Positions 34,123 to 45,271 of a stretch of 64,000 nucleotides of DNA are shown piece by piece (within the stretch, counting starts at the first letter, position 1; the number at the start of each line of letters is the position of its first letter). The stretch lies in contig NZ_MASW01000002.1 in NCBI RefSeq assembly GCF_003202285.1, positions 682,001-746,000 on the forward strand, in the 5' to 3' direction. The stretch comes from Prauserella muralis. Its GTDB lineage: Bacteria; Actinomycetota; Actinomycetes; Mycobacteriales; Pseudonocardiaceae. The position numbers and the translations under genes were made by a program. The notes under the pieces were generated by a model. The model was not told the DNA's origin, made no database searches, and saw only the letters and a program-made list of their open reading frames with translations.

Positions 34123-34752
34123 TCAGGTGCCGAGCATCGCCCGCATGTGCTCGATCTCGTCGACCTGGCCGGTCAGCACCTCCTGCGCCATGGCGACCGC
34201 CTGTGGTTCCAGCCCGTGGGCGAGCTGGTCGCGGGCCATCGTCAGCGCGCCCTCGTGGTGGGTGATCATCAGGCGCAGGAACTGCCGGTCGAACTCGGCG
34301 CCCTTCGCGGCGCGCAACGCGTCGAGCTGCTCAGGAGTGGCCATGCCGGGCATCAGCCCGTGCTGGTGAGCGGTGTGCCCGGCGTGGCCGTGCTGCTCCA
34401 GCCAGGTCGTCATCGCGGCGATCTCGGCGTCCTGCGACGCGGCGATGCGGCTCGCGATGGCCTTCACCCGCTCGCTGCGCGCACGGGCAGGCACCAGGTC
34501 CGTCATCGTGATGGCCTGCTCGTGGTGCGGGATCATCATCGTCATGTAGCGGACGTCGGCCTCGCTGGGCTTCGTCACCTGCTGGTGCTCGCCCGCCTTC
34601 TCCGGCGGGACGACGCTCGCCTGCTCACCGGGGCGCCCCGGCACGATCACCCCCGGAGAGTCCTGCGCGGGCGGCGGTTCCTCGGCCACACAGCCCGCAG
34701 CCAGCACCACCACCACCAGCGCGGCCACACCCGCCGCCAGCCGCGTTCCCAT
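34123..34752 (-). CDS. DUF305 lipoprotein, His/Met-rich
   Basis: A 209-residue protein with a lipoprotein signal (VAALVVVVLAAGC, lipobox Cys near 22). Two ferritin-like DUF305 repeats carry MMIPHHEQAI and MITHHEGAL, plus a His/Met cluster (EQHGHAGHTAHQHGLMPGM) between them, suggesting copper or other metal binding outside the membrane. ATG 34752 is chosen because it gives a proper signal peptide. It is divergent from the secreted beta-propeller gene, separated by 153 bp. Confidence 0.82.
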   Translation of the reverse strand: MGTRLAAGVAALVVVVLAAGCVAEEPPPAQDSPGVIVPGRPGEQASVVPPEKAGEHQQVTKPSEADVRYMTMMIPHHEQAITMTDLVPARARSERVKAIASRIAASQDAEIAAMTTWLEQHGHAGHTAHQHGLMPGMATPEQLDALRAAKGAEFDRQFLRLMITHHEGALTMARDQLAHGLEPQAVAMAQEVLTGQVDEIEHMRAMLGT

Positions 34753-34905
34753 GGCGCCCAGCGAACAGTCTGCGGCCACCGGAAGTCAACCTCGCGGCGG
34801 CGAAACGGCGACGAAGCCAAGCAAAACCATCCATTCGTCGCTATCGGGTGCATACCGGCCCGGCAAGAATGGTCGGCACCCTTGCCGGTCGAGAGGAGAA
34901 CCGCA

Positions 34906-36327
34906 GTGAAGGTTCGCAGACGCCGTGGGCTGGGGGCGATCATCGCCACGAGCGCGCTGGCCGCCGGGCTGCTGGCGAGTACCGCGACGAGCGCCACCGC
35001 CCAGAACAGCATCCCGGGCGTGGACGAGATCTCACACAGCCGCAACATGAGCCAGGTGGCGCACCTGCCGAAGCAGCCGCCGTTCGACACCCAGGCCGCG
35101 TTCGGCACCGACATCGCGTTCACCGACAACCACGCGATCGTCGGCAACTACGACGGCTTCGTCATCTACGACATCAACAAGCCGCACAAGCCGCGGATCG
35201 TCAGCCAGGTGCTGTGCCCCGGTGGCCAGAACGACGTGTCCGTCTCCGGGGACCTGCTCTTCCTGTCCACCGACTACGCACGCACCAACGACTCGTGCGT
35301 CAGCGAGCCGTCGACCTCCGCCGACCCGAACTCGTGGGAGGGCATCAAGGTCTTCGACATCAGCGACCTGGCCAACCCCGAGTACGTCGCGTCGGTGCGC
35401 ACCGACTGTGGTTCGCACACGCACACGATGGTGCCGGACCGCAAGCGCGGCTCGGTGCTGCTGTACGTGTCGTCGTACTCGCCCGCGGAGGACCTGCCGA
35501 ACTGCCAGCCGCCACACGACAAGATCTCCATCGTCGAGGTGCCGGTGAAGCACCCGGAGCGGGCCGCCGTCGTGGCGACGCCGGTGCTGTTCCCGGACGG
35601 CGGCAACCCCGGTGGCGAGAACCCGGACGGCACGCGCCGCTCGGCGACCACCGGCTGCCACGACCTCACCGCGTACCCGCAGAAGAACCTCATGGCCGGG
35701 GCGTGCATGGGTGACGGCGTGCTGTTCGATCTGTCCGACAAGCTCAACCCGCGCATCATCGACCAGGTGCAGGACAACGTGAACTTCGCGTTCTGGCACT
35801 CGGCCACGTTCAACAACGCGGGCACGAAGGTCATCTACACCGACGAACTCGGCGGCGGTGGCCTGCCGACCTGCAACGCGACCTTCGGGTCGAAGCGCGG
35901 CGCCGACGGCATCTACGACATCCGCGGCCGCGGGGACAACCGCAGCCTGGAGTTCCGGAGCTACTTCAAGATCCCGCGGCACCAGGCCGAGACCGAGAAC
36001 TGCGTGGCCCACAACGGGTCGCTGATCCCGGTCAAGGGCCGCGACATCATGGTCCAGTCCTGGTACCAGGGCGGCGTGTCGGTGTGGGACTTCACCGACT
36101 CCGCCAACCCGAAGGAGATCGGCTACTGGGAGCGCGGTCCGCTCTCCGACACCGAGCGGGTCATCGGCGGAACGTGGTCGGCGTACTACTACAACGGCTA
36201 CATCTACTCGTCCGACATCCAGAAGGGCCTGGACGTCCTCGCGATCCGTGACTGGCGCACCGCGCCGGCCAAGTGGGTCCGCTACGACGAGTTCAACGCC
36301 CAGACCCAGCCGCGATACGGGCGGTGA
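34906..36327 (+). CDS. Secreted LVIVD-repeat beta-propeller protein
   Basis: A 473-residue protein starting at GTG 34906 (GAGAGGAG upstream) with a twin-basic signal sequence (RRRRGLGAIIATSALAAGLL, cleavage near ATA/QN). The rest is repeats of the type ...HNAIVGNYDGFVIYDINKPH, KVFDISDLANPEYV, VSVWDFTDSANPKEIGYWE, i.e. LVIVD blades forming a propeller. Several Cys occur in pairs in the mature part. The role is unknown; such exported propellers often bind other surface proteins or metals. Confidence 0.82.
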   Translation: MKVRRRRGLGAIIATSALAAGLLASTATSATAQNSIPGVDEISHSRNMSQVAHLPKQPPFDTQAAFGTDIAFTDNHAIVGNYDGFVIYDINKPHKPRIVSQVLCPGGQNDVSVSGDLLFLSTDYARTNDSCVSEPSTSADPNSWEGIKVFDISDLANPEYVASVRTDCGSHTHTMVPDRKRGSVLLYVSSYSPAEDLPNCQPPHDKISIVEVPVKHPERAAVVATPVLFPDGGNPGGENPDGTRRSATTGCHDLTAYPQKNLMAGACMGDGVLFDLSDKLNPRIIDQVQDNVNFAFWHSATFNNAGTKVIYTDELGGGGLPTCNATFGSKRGADGIYDIRGRGDNRSLEFRSYFKIPRHQAETENCVAHNGSLIPVKGRDIMVQSWYQGGVSVWDFTDSANPKEIGYWERGPLSDTERVIGGTWSAYYYNGYIYSSDIQKGLDVLAIRDWRTAPAKWVRYDEFNAQTQPRYGR

Positions 36328-36331
36328 CGGT

Positions 36332-37855
36332 TCACGCGTGAGGTAGTGCCAGCCACGCGGCGGCGTCGGCGGGCAGCCTCCCCTCCACGAGGGGAGCGCT
36401 GGAGAGCAGGACGTCGCCGCGTGGCACCGGCACGGGTGCGGCCGAGGTGTTGAGCGCGCACACCAGCCCGCCCGGGCTGCGCCGGTAGGCGAAGCAGCCG
36501 GGGGGCGCGCCGTACCACTCCAGCTCGTCGCCGGCGAACGCCGGATGCTCCCGGCGCAACTCCAGCGCCTTCCGGTACAGCGACAGCGTCGAGGTCTCGT
36601 CCTCGAGCTGGGCCTCGACCGTCAGTGGTGCCCAGTCCGGCGGTATCGGCAGCCAGGTGCCGGGGTGGATCGAGAACCCGAACGGCGGCTCGTCGCCTTC
36701 CCACGGCAACGGCACCCGCGAGCCGCGACCGGGCGGGCCGGTGTCGTCGAGGCCGAGTTCCTCGCCGTTGTAGAGACACACGGCCCCGGGAAGGCCGAGC
36801 AGCACCAGCGCCATCGCGCGCGCCCGCCTGCGACCGCGTTCACCGCCGCCGTAACGCGAGGCCTGCCTGGTCACGTCGTGCCCGGCCGCCGCCCACGTGG
36901 GCGGCGCGCCCACCGGCGCCACGGTGGCCAGTGCCCGCTCGATGCAGGCCTGCAGGGCGTCGGCGTCGAACGGCGTGCGCGCCAGCCGGTGCTCCACGGC
37001 CAGGTGCAGCTCGTTCGGCCGCAGATAGCGGGCGAACCGTTCCTCGCCGCTCACCGGGACCTCTCCGAGCGCCACCGCGTGCGGGTACTCGTCGAGCACC
37101 TTGCGCACCAGCTGGTGGATCTCGTGGACGCCGTCGTCGTCGAAGCGTGGATCGGGCAGGCCGTGCGGGCCCATGTCGGGCAGGTCCGCGGGCTTGGCCA
37201 TGGCGTGCGCGCCCGTGATGCGCACGCCGTCGGCACCGCGGTCGAGCCAGAACCGCAGCGTGTGCTCGAAGTCGGCCCGCACCTCGTGGTTGGCCCAGTT
37301 GAGATCCGGCTGGGCGGGCCCGTGGACGTGCAGGTACCACTGCCCGTCGGGCACCCGGGTCCAGGCGGGGCCGCCGTCGACGGCGACCCAGTTGTTGGGT
37401 GGAAGCTCGCCGTGCCGCCCGGCGCCGTCGCGGAAGTGATAGCGCTCCCGCTCCGGGCTGCCCGGCGCCGCGGCGAGCGCGTCGGCGAACCACGGGTGCT
37501 TGTCACTGGTGTGGTTGGGCACCACGTCGAACAGCACGCGCAGGCCACAGGCGTGCGCCTCGGCGACGAGCGCGGTCACCGTGTCGAGGTTGCCGAGCAC
37601 AGGGTCGACCGCGCGCGGGCCCGCGACGTCGTAGCCGTCGGCGACCATGGGGGAAAGGTAGAACGGTGTCAGCCACAGCGCGTCCACGCCCAGCAGCTCC
37701 AGGTAGCCGAGCCTGCCGCGGACGCCTTCGAGGTCGCCGATGCCGTCGCCGTCGAAGTCGGCGAACGAGCGCACGAACACCTCGTAGATCACCGCATTGC
37801 GCCACCAGGGAACTCCGCCCCGGGGCTCCCGCCTCGCCGCGACCGCTCTGGTCAC
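36332..37855 (-). CDS. GH13 alpha-glucosidase-like protein with altered active site
   Basis: A 507-residue (beta/alpha)8 protein clearly of the GH13 family: N-terminal VIYEVFVRSFADFDGDGIGD, region I DVVPNHTS (Asp110), then a C-terminal beta domain. Region II should read RxD; here it is VRITGAHAM, with Thr214 in place of the nucleophile Asp. The acid/base Glu265 (LGEVPV) and Asp327 (GHD, normally NHD) remain. Position matches M. tuberculosis aglA (Rv2471). It may be inactive or use another mechanism. It overlaps no gene; glbO starts 4 nt after its start codon region in the same leftward direction. Confidence 0.8.
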   Translation of the reverse strand: MTRAVAARREPRGGVPWWRNAVIYEVFVRSFADFDGDGIGDLEGVRGRLGYLELLGVDALWLTPFYLSPMVADGYDVAGPRAVDPVLGNLDTVTALVAEAHACGLRVLFDVVPNHTSDKHPWFADALAAAPGSPERERYHFRDGAGRHGELPPNNWVAVDGGPAWTRVPDGQWYLHVHGPAQPDLNWANHEVRADFEHTLRFWLDRGADGVRITGAHAMAKPADLPDMGPHGLPDPRFDDDGVHEIHQLVRKVLDEYPHAVALGEVPVSGEERFARYLRPNELHLAVEHRLARTPFDADALQACIERALATVAPVGAPPTWAAAGHDVTRQASRYGGGERGRRRARAMALVLLGLPGAVCLYNGEELGLDDTGPPGRGSRVPLPWEGDEPPFGFSIHPGTWLPIPPDWAPLTVEAQLEDETSTLSLYRKALELRREHPAFAGDELEWYGAPPGCFAYRRSPGGLVCALNTSAAPVPVPRGDVLLSSAPLVEGRLPADAAAWLALPHA

Positions 37856-37859
37856 CGGG

Positions 37860-38270
37860 TCACACCCAGCTGTTCATCATCGAATGCGCGGCCATCTCCA
37901 GGTACTGCCACAGCTGCGAGCGGTGCGGCTCGGGGATTCCGCTCTCGTCCACGGCGACCCGCATGGCGCGCAGCCAGGCGTCGCGCTCGATGGGGCCGAT
38001 CTTGAACGGCGCGTGGCGCATGCGCAGCCGCGGATGGCCGCGCTGGTCGGAGTAGGTGTGCGGGCCGCCCCAGTACTGCATGAGGAACAGCCGCAGCCGT
38101 TCCTCGGCGGGGCCGAGGTCCTCTTCCGGGTACAGCGGGCGGAGCACCTCGTCCTCGGCGACCTCGGCGTAGAAACGCGCGACGAGCTTGCGAAACGTCG
38201 CCTCGCCGCCGACCGCGTCGTAGAAGCTCCGCGGATCCACGGCTTCCGGCTCACTGCTCACGTCTGCCAC
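37860..38270 (-). CDS. glbO: Group II truncated haemoglobin GlbO
   Basis: A 136-residue trHbO. Visible key residues are Tyr B10 (RFYAEV), Tyr CD1 (PLYPEEDL), proximal His F8 (MRHAPF) and Trp G8 (RDAWLRAM), the set that stabilises bound O2. The C-terminal helix ends with EMAAHSMMN. The cytoplasmic protein binds O2 and peroxide and is associated with respiration and redox defence. It lies directly upstream of the GH13 gene (same direction, 4 nt), an order conserved with mycobacteria. Confidence 0.94.
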   Translation of the reverse strand: MADVSSEPEAVDPRSFYDAVGGEATFRKLVARFYAEVAEDEVLRPLYPEEDLGPAEERLRLFLMQYWGGPHTYSDQRGHPRLRMRHAPFKIGPIERDAWLRAMRVAVDESGIPEPHRSQLWQYLEMAAHSMMNSWV

Positions 38271-38304
38271 GTCTCCATTCTGCCTGTCCGGCCGGGGCCG
38301 GTTC

Positions 38305-39321
38305 TCACGCCCCGTTGCCCGGTGGCGTGGTGAAGAAGCGGCCCAGCGGCGGCTGGAAACCGGCGCGCTCCAGGGCCTGCATCACGTCCGCGCGCAGTGC
38401 GCGCTGCACGGCCCACTGGCGGCCGGGCCGCACCTTGACGGTGAGCCGGAGCTGCATGCTCTCGGGGGTGACGTTCTCCACACCGAGCACCTGGGGCGGT
38501 TCGAGCACGTCGGGCGCCAGGTCGGGGCCGGAGACGGCGTTGCTGGCCACGTCCTGCAGCACGGCGGTGGCCTTGGCGACGTCGGTGTTGTAGCTGAGCG
38601 GGATGTCCACGACCGCCACGGCGTAGCCCTGGCTGGAGTTGCCGACCCGCAGCACCTCGCCGTTGCGGACGTACCAGACGGTGCCGTTGATGTCGCGCAG
38701 CGTGGTGATGCGCAGGCCCACCGACTCCACCTCGCCGACGGCCTCCCCGACGTCGACGATGTCGCCGACGCCGTACTGGTCCTCCAGCATCATGAAGATG
38801 CCCGAAAGGAAGTCGCGGACGAGGTTCTGCGCGCCGAAGCCGAGGGCGACGCCGACGATGCCCGCCGAGGCCAGGATCGGCGCGAGGTTGATGCCGAGCT
38901 CGCCGAGGATGAGCACCACGGCGAGGCCGTACACGACGGCGGTGGTGAGGGATCGGAGCACCGAGCCGATGGTCTTGGCGCGCTGTCTTCGGCGCTCGAT
39001 GACCGCGGGTCCGAGCACCTCGGGGGCGCGTTCGCGCAGCGGGCGCAGCAGGGCGGGGATCCGGCCGTCACCGTCGCCCTCGCCGTTGGCCGGGGTGCGC
39101 GTCAGCCGGTCGATCAGCTTGCGGATCAGGTACCGCGCGAGCACGGCCGCGACGACGATCAGCAGGATGCGCAGCGGCTTGGCCACCAGCCAGTCCGCGG
39201 AGCCGGCGAGCCATTCGTTGCCGGTGATGCGCCAGATCTGCTGGCACCACGTGCCCGCCTCGTTGATGCAGTCCGGAGGGTCGCTGAGCAACTGCTTCAC
39301 TCGCCGGGTACTCCTTTCCAT
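38305..39321 (-). CDS. MscS-family mechanosensitive channel
   Basis: A 338-residue protein with transmembrane helices near 50-65, 130-155 and 160-180; the pore helix is the Gly/Ala-rich [20 protein letters not shown] followed by [21 protein letters not shown], the MscS signature. The beta domain ([20 protein letters not shown]) and C-terminal alpha/beta domain follow. It releases solutes under osmotic downshock. A Pro-rich C terminus ends the protein. It is leftward and divergent from the HNH gene. Confidence 0.9.
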   Translation of the reverse strand: MERSTRRVKQLLSDPPDCINEAGTWCQQIWRITGNEWLAGSADWLVAKPLRILLIVVAAVLARYLIRKLIDRLTRTPANGEGDGDGRIPALLRPLRERAPEVLGPAVIERRRQRAKTIGSVLRSLTTAVVYGLAVVLILGELGINLAPILASAGIVGVALGFGAQNLVRDFLSGIFMMLEDQYGVGDIVDVGEAVGEVESVGLRITTLRDINGTVWYVRNGEVLRVGNSSQGYAVAVVDIPLSYNTDVAKATAVLQDVASNAVSGPDLAPDVLEPPQVLGVENVTPESMQLRLTVKVRPGRQWAVQRALRADVMQALERAGFQPPLGRFFTTPPGNGA

Positions 39322-39791
39322 GCTGTGACGCCGACCACTGCCGATGCGCCTGGGGACACTCGGTAAGGCAGGTTGACCACGTCGAGTCCCCCAGCAACCG
39401 TACTTGGAGATGACACGTTGCTTAAGCGACGTGCGTTCCGGGTGCGATCTGTGGTCAACTAGCCGTGTTCAACGAGGTGCGTGCGGGCACGAGGTGCCGC
39501 CGAGGCGGTCGCGGCCCATCGGCGAATCCGTCGATCCGCGCATCCGCTTGGACTACAGCCTAGGGCTGCACCGGTGGAGGTGGTCGCGTGCCAGACCGAC
39601 AACCGAGCCCCCATGGCGTCCGAGCCCGGCATCCGGCCGGGCAGGCGCCGGAGGCCAAGCTGTGCGCGCCGACGGGCGTCAGTCCGGGCGGGACGCTGTT
39701 GAGCGGACCCCAGCCCGCAGGCCCGCCGAGCCGGGGTGGCCGGATCACCCGCACGCACAGCCAGCGGCGCTCACGGGACCCGGGATCGGGG

Positions 39792-40322
39792 ATGGCGACG
39801 CCCGGCTGGGGCAAACGCCGCGTGCTGTTGCTCAACGCCACATTCGAGCCGCTGACGGCGCTGCCGTTGCGGCGCGCCATCGTGCTGCTGATCTGTGGCA
39901 AGGCGGAGGTCGTGCACGAGGATCCCGCCGGGCTGACGCTGCACGCCGCGACCATGGCGGTCGAGGTGCCGTCGGTGATCAGGTTGAGCACGTACGTGCG
40001 CGTACCCTACCGGGCGCAGGTGCCGCTCACGCGGGCCGGGCTCATGCATCGCGATCACTACCGCTGCGCCTACTGCGGCGGCCGCGCCGAGACGATCGAC
40101 CACGTGGTGCCGCGCAGCCGGGGTGGCGCGCACTCGTGGCAGAACTGCGTGGCCTGCTGCGCCAAGTGCAATCACCGCAAGGCCGACAAGCTGCTGTCGG
40201 AGATCGGCTGGCGGCTGCGGGTGGTGCCGCGCGCGCCGCACGGCCCGCACTGGCGGCTGCTCGCGCACTCCGGCGAGGCCGATCCGCTCTGGAGGCAATA
40301 CCTCGGCGCCCCCGCCGCGTAG
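39792..40322 (+). CDS. HNH endonuclease family protein (Rv2469c-like)
   Basis: About 176 residues from ATG 39792; GTG 39588 would add 68 Pro/Arg-rich residues of low-complexity type. The N terminus KRRVLLLNATFEPLTALPLRR is a conserved family block; the HNH motif follows with RCAYCGG...IDHVVPRSRGG...NCVACCAKCNHRK (two CxxC pairs and DH...N...H). It should nick or cut nucleic acid with a metal ion. Upstream, 39322-39791 (470 bp) holds the divergent promoters and no other gene I can support. Confidence 0.82.
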   Translation: MATPGWGKRRVLLLNATFEPLTALPLRRAIVLLICGKAEVVHEDPAGLTLHAATMAVEVPSVIRLSTYVRVPYRAQVPLTRAGLMHRDHYRCAYCGGRAETIDHVVPRSRGGAHSWQNCVACCAKCNHRKADKLLSEIGWRLRVVPRAPHGPHWRLLAHSGEADPLWRQYLGAPAA

Positions 40323-40424
40323 CGCGGGCGGGGGCGTGCCGGATGGTGGTGGTGTGTGGCGTCACCTTCTGCCGGTGACGTCGTTTGTCAGTCGTTCGGG
40401 TCGCCTTCGGCGCTCGGTCGCGTC

Positions 40425-40754
40425 TCAGGCGGTCACGCGGGTGCCGCAGGTGACTCGGGTACCACGCGTCACGCGGGTGCCGCGCGTCACACGGGTGCCC
40501 ATCGTGACCCTCGTGCCAGCCGTGACGCGGGTGCCGCGGGTGACTCGGGTACCACGCGTGACGCGGGTACCGGCGGTCACGCGGGTGCCACGGGTGACGC
40601 GAGTACCCCGAGTAACGCGCGTGCCGGCCGTCACCCGAGTGCCGCACGTGACGCGTGTACCCCGAGTAACGCGGGTGCCTCGCTCGATCGACACGTCGAA
40701 GGGTGACGAAACGGTGTTGTCGTTCGCCTGGGCGGGGGTCAGGGCGATGGGCAT
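40425..40754 (-). CDS. Hexapeptide-repeat protein: 25-residue leader plus 14 GTRVTx units
   Basis: ATG 40754 has AGGAGG 8 nt upstream, a very strong start, and a candidate promoter (-35 TTGTCC, -10 TACGTT). The first 25 residues (MPIALTPAQANDNTVSSPFD then VSIER) are followed by 14 uninterrupted hexapeptides GTRVT-x up to the C terminus, where x is R, A, C or M. Codons differ synonymously among units, so protein sequence is what is kept. The product is 109 residues and very basic. No modifying enzyme is adjacent. It could be a repeat-core peptide precursor, a beta-solenoid or a nucleic-acid binder; the function is unknown. Confidence 0.75.
   Translation of the reverse strand: MPIALTPAQANDNTVSSPFDVSIERGTRVTRGTRVTCGTRVTAGTRVTRGTRVTRGTRVTAGTRVTRGTRVTRGTRVTAGTRVTMGTRVTRGTRVTRGTRVTCGTRVTA
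40428..40679 (-). repeat. 18-bp tandem repeat array, 14 units
   Basis: 252 bp of exact 18-bp periodicity encode GTRVTx fourteen times on the minus strand. Third codon positions vary widely (Gly GGT/GGC; Thr ACC/ACT/ACA/ACG; Arg CGC/CGG/CGT/CGA/AGG; Val GTC/GTG/GTT), while first and second are nearly constant. The last residue pattern from the N terminus is R,C,A,R,R,A,R,R,A,M,R,R,C,A. Confidence 0.95.
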
Positions 40755-40829
40755 GAGAAGTCCTCCTATGACCGGTGTGTGAGCTGTCGGGGATGGGGAG
40801 GGTGAGGCGCAAGGCCCGTACAGGTGAAA

Positions 40830-40858
40830 AACGTACGAGGATTTCAGGAGGCGGACAA
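40830..40858 (-). promoter_or_regulatory. Candidate promoter of the hexapeptide-repeat gene
   Basis: On the minus strand TTGTCC (40853-40858) and TACGTT (40830-40835) are separated by exactly 17 bp, matching a housekeeping-type actinobacterial promoter (TTGNCN and TANNNT). It lies 76 bp upstream of the ATG at 40754. The 285-bp interval 40755-41039 has no other gene. Confidence 0.45.
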
Positions 40859-41039
40859 GGCCGTGGCGCCCGGTGCCGCCGCCCGTACGTTGAGTTGCAA
40901 CCTTTCGCGAACGCCGCTTCAGCCCAACGTGGGAGTAGGGACGTGGCAAGCGGCGGACGGCGCGTTTCACGCGATGAACGGCGAGCGCTTTCACCCGGCT
41001 CCTGCGGTGGACCGGCGCGCCGTCGGATACCCTGCGGCC

Positions 41040-41279
41040 GTGAGCATCCTCGAGACGACCTTGGTCTTCGCGGCGATCCCGCTCGCCATCTACGCCGTGT
41101 GCGCTCTGCTGACCCTGCGTTCGAAGTTCGCGGGCAGGCCGAGGTACCGGCCGGGGCAGGCGTGGGAGTACCCGCCCATGTGGTGGACCGGCAGCCGGGA
41201 CGGTGCGGGCGAGCCGCAGGCCGACGGCGAGCCGGCAGGTGCATCGAAGGTTCGGGGAGGTGCCCGTGGGAGCTGGTGA
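41040..41279 (+). CDS. Small single-pass membrane protein (Rv2468A-like, possibly CtaJ-type)
   Basis: A 79-residue GTG-start protein: one N-terminal transmembrane helix (LETTLVFAAIPLAIYAVCAL) then a short conserved block RPRYRPGQAWEYPPMWWTG and a Gly/Ala tail. The block is like a small accessory subunit reported with mycobacterial aa3 oxidase (CtaJ); I recall this only as resemblance and am not sure. Its end overlaps the next gene start by 14 nt, so they are co-translated. Confidence 0.7.
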   Translation: MSILETTLVFAAIPLAIYAVCALLTLRSKFAGRPRYRPGQAWEYPPMWWTGSRDGAGEPQADGEPAGASKVRGGARGSW

Positions 41280-41781
41280 GCTGACCCAGGTGCAGGAGGT
41301 CCAGGAGGGCAAGTCGACCGGGCTGGAGGGCACGGAGCTCCAGCCGGGTGCCGCGGTGACCGCAAGTGGCCGTGTGTCGGTGGCGCAGATGTACGAGCCG
41401 CCTGCTCCATCCGGCCCATTCACCACCGCACAGCTGGCGCGGCTCGACGAGGCTCTGACGCTGGCCAGCCGGGACACCGGCCTCGAGTTCAGTATCTACC
41501 TCGGAGAGCTCGGTGACGACAGCCGAGCGGGTGCGGAATCGTTGCACGACACACTCGGCCCGCGCGGCGACGAGGTCGTGCTGATCGCCGTGTCGCCGGG
41601 CGAGCGCGTGGTCGAGGTCGTCACCGGCTCCGAGGCGATGCAGCGGCTGCCCGACCGGGGCGCCAAGCTCGCCGTGATGAGCATGGTCGCCTCGTTCAAG
41701 GAGGGCGACCTGATCGGCGGGCTCATCAGCGGCCTGCGGATGATGTCCGACCAGGCGGGCCGCGACCCCCACGCCGACTGA
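41266..41781 (+). CDS. DUF5130/TPM-like protein (Rv2468c-like)
   Basis: A 171-residue GTG-start protein with GGGGAGG upstream. Residues about 45-150 have the TPM-like alternation (TAQLARLDEALTLASRDTGL; VVLIAVSPGERVVEVVTGSE), a phosphatase-like or binding fold known from membrane proteins, but here without a transmembrane helix. It follows the small membrane protein by overlap, so the two may form a complex. Exact function unknown. Confidence 0.78.
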   Translation: MGAGELTQVQEVQEGKSTGLEGTELQPGAAVTASGRVSVAQMYEPPAPSGPFTTAQLARLDEALTLASRDTGLEFSIYLGELGDDSRAGAESLHDTLGPRGDEVVLIAVSPGERVVEVVTGSEAMQRLPDRGAKLAVMSMVASFKEGDLIGGLISGLRMMSDQAGRDPHAD

Positions 41782-41851
41782 CCCAGGCCTCCGCACCCGG
41801 CCCGGCTCCCTGCGTCCGCGCAGGCAGCCGGGCCGGATGCCGGAAAGCCGG

Positions 41852-44416
<2,565 letters not shown>

Positions 44417-44573
44417 GGACACCTCTGTGCTGGTCGGGATCGGTTGGTCTGCTTGGCGCAATCCAATCATGCGCGGGCGCGCCGCGGGGATCAGGGAACA
44501 AGCGGCGCGCCGTTGCTGTTGCGCGTAAAAGGCTCACCTACCCACAGCTGTCGCACACCAATCAGGAGACGTC

Positions 44574-45197
44574 ATGACGACAGGCCAGACCACAGGCACG
44601 ACGAGGGTCGACTTCTACTTCGATCCGGTTTGCCCGTTCGCCTGGATCACGTCCCGGTGGATTCTCGAGGTCGAGCGGCACCGTGACCTCGACCTCAACT
44701 TCCGGGTGATGAGTCTCGCCGTGCTCAACGAGGGCCGCGACCTGCCGGAGGAGTACCGGAGCCTGCTGGAGAAGGCGTGGGGTCCGGTCCGCGTGGCCGT
44801 CGCGCTCGCGCAGCGGCAGGGGGAGAGCGTGCTGCGGGACTTCTACACCGCGTTCGGTGTGCGCTACCACAACCAGGACAACAAGGACGTCGACGTGGTG
44901 CTCAAGGAGGCGCTGGCCGAGGTGTCGGCGCCGCCCGAGCTGCTGGAGGCGGCGACGTCGGCCGAGTACGACGAGGCGCTGCGCAAGAGCCACCACGAGG
45001 GCATGGACCCGGTGGGCATGGACGTCGGCACGCCGACCATCCACGTCAACGGTGTCGCCTTCTTCGGCCCCGTCCTGTCGTCGATTCCGCGCGGCGAGGA
45101 CGCGCTGAAGCTCTTCGACGGCGCCGTGGCGATGGCGAGTTACCCGGACTTCTTCGAGCTCAAGCGCACGAGGACCGGCGAGCTGAACTTCAGCTGA
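44574..45197 (+). CDS. DsbA-like mycothiol-dependent oxidoreductase (Rv2466c type), single active-site Cys
   Basis: A 207-residue thioredoxin-fold protein with the DsbA helical insert. The family sequence around the active site is FDPxCPWCW; here FDPVCPFAW, keeping Cys20 but with Ala23 for the second Cys. The cis-Pro loop ([15 protein letters not shown]) and the C-terminal [14 protein letters not shown] are strongly conserved. Rv2466c reduces substrates and prodrugs using mycothiol. A one-Cys form should work by the monothiol route. ATG 44574 follows AGGAG. It is divergent from pepN. Confidence 0.88.
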   Translation: MTTGQTTGTTRVDFYFDPVCPFAWITSRWILEVERHRDLDLNFRVMSLAVLNEGRDLPEEYRSLLEKAWGPVRVAVALAQRQGESVLRDFYTAFGVRYHNQDNKDVDVVLKEALAEVSAPPELLEAATSAEYDEALRKSHHEGMDPVGMDVGTPTIHVNGVAFFGPVLSSIPRGEDALKLFDGAVAMASYPDFFELKRTRTGELNFS

Positions 45198-45210
45198 GCT
45201 GCCCGGCGTC

Positions 45211-45263
45211 GAGCCCAAGGTGACCTTCGGTACACGACACGTACCCAAGGTCACCGTGGGCTC
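45211..45263. repeat. Dispersed 53-bp palindrome, copy 1 (terminator-like)
   Basis: Arms of 23 bp (45211-45233 and 45241-45263) pair with two mismatches around a 7-nt loop; the core is CCTTCGGTAC...GTACCCAAGG. It lies between convergent genes. A second copy with the same core and loop length is at 59392-59440. Confidence 0.8.
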
Positions 45264-45271
45264 GCGCCCGG

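Noticed and set aside
33685-34905. Open frame leading into the LVIVD-repeat gene that would add about 400 residues
   Set aside because: It crosses the oppositely oriented DUF305 gene and has unnatural Arg/His-rich sequence; the GTG at 34906 has a good ribosome binding site and a signal peptide.
39588-39791. N-terminal extension of the HNH protein
   Set aside because: The added 68 residues are low-complexity Pro/Arg/Gly-rich, and the conserved family block starts just after ATG 39792; kept only as an alternative.
40441-40692. Possible CRISPR array from regular repeats
   Set aside because: The 18-bp units are contiguous without unique spacers and encode a hexapeptide repeat with synonymous variation.
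40123-40782. Plus-strand frame through the repeats (RVTRVP units)
   Set aside because: It has no ribosome binding site of its own, starts inside the HNH gene, and synonymous change follows the minus-strand frame.
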